Source: Elmis aenea
Taxonomy: Eukaryota; Arthropoda; Insecta; Coleoptera; Elmidae
NCBI GenBank assembly: GCA_947652605.1
Contig: OX393578.1
Span: 40,429,470 to 40,493,469 of the forward strand
Reading direction: 5' to 3'
Length of the DNA: 64,000 bases
Part shown: one piece after another, positions 58,624 to 64,000 of the stretch
How the letters are laid out: each line of letters opens with the position of its first letter
Position numbering within the stretch: the first letter of the stretch is position 1
The notes under the pieces: model-generated
Told to the model about the DNA's origin: nothing
Databases searched by the model: none
What the model saw: only the letters and a program-made list of their open reading frames with translations
Translations under genes and position numbers: made by a program

Positions 58624-59693
58624 CCCTAGGCCCTAGGCAAAGAAAATTTAAGTGCCCCATAGGTTATCCTGTAATTATTGTAATATGTTTTTAGGGGTTT
58701 ATCCAAACGTCGAGCAGCAAATGAACAAATTTTCACACGGGTAAATCTCCAAAAATCATTTAAATTTTATATAAATATGAACTTTTAAATATTGTTTTAT
58801 TCACACTAATGCATTTTCACGTGCAAATGTTTATTATTACTACTCATAATATTTGTGTAGGAAGAAAATTTTCACGTCTGAAATACAAAAATTAGGAAAT
58901 ATTAATTTTTCGGGCTTTTGCTTTGGCAAGGTTTTCAATTAATGCATTTATATCGATTGTTAATCGCCTGTCAGCTGTCTGAGGTTGGCAAAAAAAAATG
59001 AAGTACGTCAAAATGTAGATAACAATTTGCCATACACTTTTAATGTAAAACATTTTTTTTTTAAACGTGTATTTACGCCATTACAGCAGCGTATTCATAC
59101 TTTATGCCTACCCTGCATAAGGGCACATTTAATTTTAATTATAAAAACCTAATTTGAGAACAAATAAATCAAAGTGTTATTTTTGTTAAACTATTTCGTA
59201 GTTTTTATATTACGCAAGACTAGCGTAAAAAAAGCAACTATAAAATCGTATATTGTGTATTTTAGTAGAAATATGACTGAAGGAAATCATGTTTCTAAAA
59301 ATGTCCAATTTAAAGGCGCAGTAGATTAATAATATTAATAGTTAATTGTGCACCTTCGGGTATATTTCATTCAAGCCGTTAAACATGTAGATATTGTTTT
59401 CAGCAGTTTTCATATAATATTGGGCCGATGAATAAAACTTTGTAACTCATTAATGTAGAATATTATAACTCGGCAAAAAAATACAACTTTAAAGTTAAAA
59501 TGGCGTTTGACATTGAATAAAAATGTTCTAGATATAATTTGCAAAGCCCACTAGTTTAATTTTTTTTAAATACTGTTTGTACACTACATTATCAAAAAAC
59601 CGTAAGGACGAGAGAAATTTTAATTTTATACATAAATGATTCCTAATAGTTTTGTAAATATAATTCTCGATACAAAAGATTTAATAATATCTA
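58624..59693. other. Non-coding AT-rich DNA
   Basis: The first ~50 bases continue the truncated hAT-like repeat. Nothing else is recognised. Confidence 0.4.
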
Positions 59694-60175
59694 TACAGGG
59701 TTATGTACTCAAAAAATGTACATATTCGCATTTAAAGTTTAGCCAAATGAACCGGACAAAAGAAACACTTTATGCATGATCTTATCACTTCAACTAGTCA
59801 GTAACCACTGTGACACTATTATCACATAAAGTTTTATGGGAATTAGTTCTTATAAGTTGTTAAATACGATTTTTTGTTCTGCACAATGCACATGTATATA
59901 TTTTCAAAAAGACATAAATAAGTCAAAAACGATTGATTTTTGGTACAAAAATCTTCCCATATTTCTAAAACAGCATTTTATTTGTAATCTAAAAAATACA
60001 AAATATACAGGATGTTCTATTCAAAGGTACAAAGTTACGTTTCGGTTCGCAAAAATAAAACACGCTGTGTATAGTTATTTTAGGTTATGTGGTAAATGAC
60101 CACAAACAACTTTTATTAAAATTTCTGCTAATAACAGAGCCATTGAACAATTTGTATTGGCTGGGATACCCTGTA
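59694..60175 (-). mobile_element. TACAGGG-ended element, family D, copy 3
   Basis: On the minus strand it starts TACAGGGTATCCCAGCCAAT, followed by ACAAATTGTTCAATGGCTCT. The shared AACTTTTATTAAAATTTC-type and ACATAACCTAAAATAACTAT blocks and ACAGTGGTTACTG follow. It ends ACATAACCCTGTA, flanked by TA. It aligns with 9924-10360. An 87-codon plus frame over it is an artefact. Confidence 0.75.
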
Positions 60176-62102
60176 TATGATTATGCAAGTATTAGCAAAT
60201 TATCGTTAATTTTTAAAAAAGAAACTGTTCATAAATTAATAATACTTGTACTTGTAATCTAATAATAATATTGATAAATCAAATCAAATCTATTAGCCAT
60301 AAATTGACGCGAATGTACGGCATTACAAACGCAAATTTAAAATTAGTATTGTGACGTTTGTCAATTAAAATTATTTATAAGATTTAAAATATCAATTTTT
60401 GTTATGTTAAGAAATAATTGCGTATTCTACAGATTACTAAAATCAATATTCAAAATTCTTAATTCCTATTTTACCAAATTTCTCTTTGCAATACTTGAAC
60501 CTTCTATATAACACATGAAAATTATATGTTATCAGTATACATTAGCATTTGTTGCCTTGATTTAATATTATAATTAAGTATAATTCGTTGCAAATGTCTT
60601 TATAATACGTTACAATCAACAATTATTATGTATATGATGTTAAACAAACGAAATTGAATTGAATATTAAAAGCAGTAAAGTAATTTATGCAATATTCACT
60701 CGTCTCAAAGTAGCAGTCTAGTCACCTAAGTTCAAATTTACTGACTTTGGTTAACAATTTTGGCACGTGCAATCATACATCAATTACCTACCTACACGTT
60801 GACTGTATCTTAAACAACAGCAAGATATTGGCCAGATATAACCAGAAATTATCAGAGGAGTAGGTGCGATTTGATGTTATTATAAACATTTCATAACTTT
60901 TTTTTAACCTTTTTATGCGTTATATTTATTATACAGAACTTTATACTTTATCCTGTATCGCTTAGTCATAACGTAGAATAATATTATCGTGGGAGTTAAA
61001 TTATTATTTGTTAATTAATACTGCTTAAATAGTTTTTACAACTTTTCCTAACTGTTTTTAACGTAAATTTTGTGGTGGGTGAATCACCTTAGCGCTAACA
61101 TCCTATGTTAGTTTTTTGCGGTTTATAGAGGCGTCTGTTTTGTATGCTTTTGTTGGTAACGCATATTTTAACTTCCTTAATTAAGTGTGAAATTTTTGTG
61201 TTTTTTTTAGCAGATGACTTTAAAGCAATAATATTATACTGCTAGTTTTTGTGCCGGATCAATTATGTTAAGGTTTTAAAACATTCGCTACTGAAAATGA
61301 AAAATACATTACTATTATTGTTCTTGGAAAATTGTCTAGACACACACAATTCACTATCGTTTTAAAAGCGCCTTTGTGGTTTGTCTGTCTGTTTGTTGGC
61401 TGTTTCATAAATAATATTAGTTTGAGGTAGCTTCTGTATAGAAATTTTCTATAAATCACTTATTCGCGGTAAACAGGATCACATAACTATATATGATTTT
61501 TTTTGTTTATGACTAGTTGAGCTTTTAGAAACAATGGGTAATAATTTAATATCCGTTTGAAAACTAAAATGCACCTTCTTGCCGATTAAAACGAAATGTT
61601 TATGTTTACTGAAATTTTTATAATACCAAAAGGAGCCATCGTGGCAAATTGTGTATGTCTTCATTGTGAAAATATTAGCAAAATAATGTGCAGTCGCATT
61701 TTGTTAGATTTTAGTAATGCAAGTAGTCAAGAGTGCAATAATAGTTATTTATGTACAAAGGCAGTCAAGTTCGACTTTTTATCACGAGTTCATGAGTGTG
61801 GATATATTTGCCGAGACGAAAAAAGGAACTTTACTGCCGAGGTGCATATTAAATTTATTCTCCAATCGTCAAAGAAATAGCGAAAAATCAAGCAAATACA
61901 TAAAGTTTTACTTCATCTGTCAGATTCTCATCTGGAAAATGTGTATCTTTGAACAAAAGCACGCTCAATTTTTCTAAATTCAACCAAAGAGCGTAGCGCA
62001 TTTTATTTTTCTACTGCCTAGGCAGTAAAAATGATTATTACAGCTGCTTTTGGGTACCTACTTATTGAGCTAGTTTAGTGACCATTACAGGAAACAAAAA
62101 TG
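60176..62102. other. Non-coding AT-rich DNA
   Basis: Frames at 61479-61977 on both strands are short, overlapping and unrecognised. I see no repeat boundary or RNA gene. Confidence 0.4.
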
Positions 62103-62400
62103 CACAACCTGCATGCATAGTAAAAGGATCCTTACGCACGATGAGCAAAATGTACAGTTTTCTTGAAATGATGAAAGCAGACCTGCCAAAATTAATAGCG
62201 TACGTTCATATATTATAGTGTGTTTACCATTAGCCGAAAAGTCGATAAAATCGTATATATTACGTGGTCGTAGAAAAAGTATAGTGCAGAACTCGAGTTG
62301 TAAAGCAATTACGCACTCGCCGCTACGTGGCTTCCGTGCGCAACTTTTCCACTCGTGCGTAATATGCTTCTTACAACGCTTGTTATGTAATATACTACTT
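62103..62400 (-). repeat. CpG-rich dispersed repeat, family G, copy 3
   Basis: It is the inverted relative of 25631-26027: CCTGCATGCATAGTAAAAGG, AAAATCGTATATATTACGTG, CGAGTTGTAAAGCAATTACG, CGCCGCTACGTGGCTTCCGT. It carries only one copy of the 93-bp unit. Confidence 0.7.
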
Positions 62401-62410
62401 CAATATCTAA

Positions 62411-62860
62411 AAATACGAGGATCGACTAAAAAGTAATGCATTTAGTCAAGTATGTATGTCTAAAACGATATGATGTAAAAATACGTGCGCAGGTGCTTTT
62501 TTAGCTTTATATCTCCTTGAATTTTATTAATTTTAAATTTCTTTCGACGGCTCTAATACAGTAAAAAAGGGAATCGAGTTGAGTGTGGACGTTATGTCAA
62601 CTGCAATGAAGCAACGTGCAGTTGTAGAGTTGTTACCGCTAAAAACGTTACTCCAACTAGTTCTCATAATTTTTTACAAGGAGTTTACTGTGAGGAATCT
62701 TTCAAAACCAGTACAGTGTATCACTGAGCAATGACACCTAGTTGTTGTAAATTTGGCAGTGCTGACATTAACGATGAGACCAGTTACGACAACAGAATCA
62801 AGTTTAAGAATTGATCAGAAACTATTGTCGCATGTATCGAATAAAAATTCAGCTGTACTG
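62411..62860 (+). pseudogene. Mariner-like 5' fragment
   Basis: GGATCGACTAAAAAGTAATG at 62411 resembles a mariner terminal repeat. After a leader of about 165 bp, ATG at 62594 begins MSTAMKQRAVVELLPLKT, the start of a mariner transposase DNA-binding region (family xxEQRAVIxFL). The frame ends at a stop near 62732. A divergent remainder follows. Confidence 0.6.
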
Positions 62861-63084
62861 ATCAAATTCTAAACGATTGTTGACTTCCGATAACAAACAT
62901 AGAAGTTTGATGTAGTTTTGCATCCGCCATAAAGTATACACATCTACTATTTTCCTATATTTGAGAGTCCTCAAAGGAACCCATTTCTCATCTGATAAAA
63001 ATTTAAAACATTTACGCATTCATTATGACATCATGCTTATAACTGAATATCGCACGCTCGAAACTTTGCCAGCTGGTCGATAGA

Positions 63085-64000
63085 GGTCTCCTCTTAAGTC
63101 GATATTTTTGTCTGTCAGGGATGATCATAATCCGGTCGGGTGAATAGTGAGCGTGCTGCAGTCAAGTCGTAGAATTGCGAGCTGTGATTTCTTTTGGCAA
63201 TGGGCAGTGATCAATTATTTGTAAAAAGGACACCGAAACAAATTCATGATGTCATACTTTTGGAACATCTTGTCCTTTATACACAATGGTCAAGAGGTGG
63301 ATAGATAAATTAAAGCGTGGAAGAGACAGTACTGAAGATAACTCTCGCAGTGGAATACCTGCAACTGCTCCAAGTGAAAAATAAAATATGGTTATCATCC
63401 ACGATATGGTCATTTCAGATCAGCGAATCAAGATTCCACAAATACTAGACTGTACATATTTTTTATCAAAATATTTTGAGCAACGACTTGGAAACGACAA
63501 AAATTTATGCAAGATAGATTTCTCGACTTTTGACGGTTAATTAGGAACGTTTTCGTTTTCAAACGTCGTATGACTTTCTGGTCCGTTATGAAGCTGATCT
63601 TGATCTCTTTATGGAAAGATTTGTTGCTACCGACTTACCACTATTTGCCTGAGTCAAAGCAGCAGCAAAAACCGTGGAAGCATAGAGATCCGTTGGCAAA
63701 GTAATAGCCTCTGTTTTTTTAGAACTCGAAAGAAATAGTTATGGTAAATATTGTTTAAACGGATCAAACCATAACAGGACAATACTACAGAACTTCTTAG
63801 GTCAACATCGCGCACTTCCATCAAGACAACGCGCCAGCTCACACAGCAGTTTTGATGACCCAAATCCACCAGTCCGGCTTTGAACTGGTACCTCATTCTC
63901 GCTATTCACCAGACCTAGTTCCATGAGCCTTCTACCTATTTTCGAAACTTCAAAAACCACCTGAGACGACATCGATTTTTGTCGACTGAAGAAGTTGTTG
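63085..64000 (+). pseudogene. Mariner-like transposase, broken, runs off the window
   Basis: In changing frames it shows ELRAVISF, then TPKQIHD near 63227. VKRWIDKLKRGRDSTEDNSR and SGIPATAPSEK (63288-63381) are the linker of mariner transposases, followed by IIHDMVISDQRIKIPQIL. Near 63640-63690 there is LPTYHYLPESKQQQKPWKH, near 63825 FHQDNAPAHTAVL (second catalytic Asp kept) and at 63870-63915 GFELVPHSRYSPDLVP (third Asp kept). Many stops and frameshifts make it inactive. It may be continuous with 62411-62860 or a second element next to it. Confidence 0.88.

Noticed and set aside
61268..61977. Cluster of overlapping 60-95-codon frames on both strands
   Set aside because: No frame is favoured over the others and no domain or splice signals stand out. 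I treat them as chance.

Overview
This is a 64 kb stretch of an AT-rich eukaryotic genome, almost certainly an insect. The reasons are mariner and hAT remnants, a tRNA-derived SINE, intron/exon junctions of GT-AG type and a short TTAGG tract. A beetle is a reasonable guess, but nothing in the sequence settles the order. No prokaryotic features are present. Most open frames are chance reading or pieces of repeats. The window is mainly intron and intergenic DNA built up by nested transposon insertions.

Host genes. The only well supported host gene runs leftward at the left end. Two consecutive minus-strand exons (2881-3082, then 1415-1581) splice in phase into the end of the cysteine-rich region and the spacer domain of an ADAMTS / ADAMTS-like / papilin-family secreted matrix protein. 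Its other exons are not recognised here or lie outside the window. Near 56 kb two short signal-peptide-like exons point away from each other (minus 56033-56092, plus 56553-56618) and may be first coding exons. The minus one could be the start of the ADAMTS-like gene, but that link is unproven. An exon-like open frame at 43028-43229 (minus) and a strong splice donor at 11080 (minus) are unassigned.

Mobile DNA by region. 0-0.8 kb: broken mariner. 6.3-8.1 kb: a hAT MITE (8-bp target duplication) beside a 1.2 kb foldback element that carries a GC-rich palindromic MITE in one arm. 9.9-16.5 kb: several elements with TACAGGG ends, a hAT MITE, and a 1.5 kb foldback with arms of about 610 bp. 18.7-25.4 kb: more TACAGGG-type elements, a SINE and a LINE fragment. 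25.6-31 kb: a CpG-rich repeat, another foldback, and a piggyBac-like element at TTAA. 34.3-36.3 kb: a minus-strand LINE 3' half split by a foldback element; taking the foldback out restores the LINE frame. 37-42 kb: a MITE with GTCTACACAC ends, a 113-bp tandem duplication and a Harbinger-like MITE containing a perfect palindrome. 43.4-46.3 kb: a CpG-rich repeat split by a piggyBac-like element, then a foldback copy split by a hAT MITE. 47-54.5 kb: hAT remnant, 17-bp tandem array, an element with CCACCGGTGG subterminal repeats, and a degenerate minisatellite. 57.4-58.6 kb: one hAT MITE inside another, next to a third hAT end. 62.1-64 kb: another copy of the CpG-rich repeat and mariner remnants that run off the window.

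The most striking overall pattern is a large group of non-autonomous elements that share TACAGGG / CCCTGTA ends, sit at TA dinucleotides and are often long inverted repeats, yet have unrelated interiors. They look like a set of passengers mobilised by one unseen transposase.
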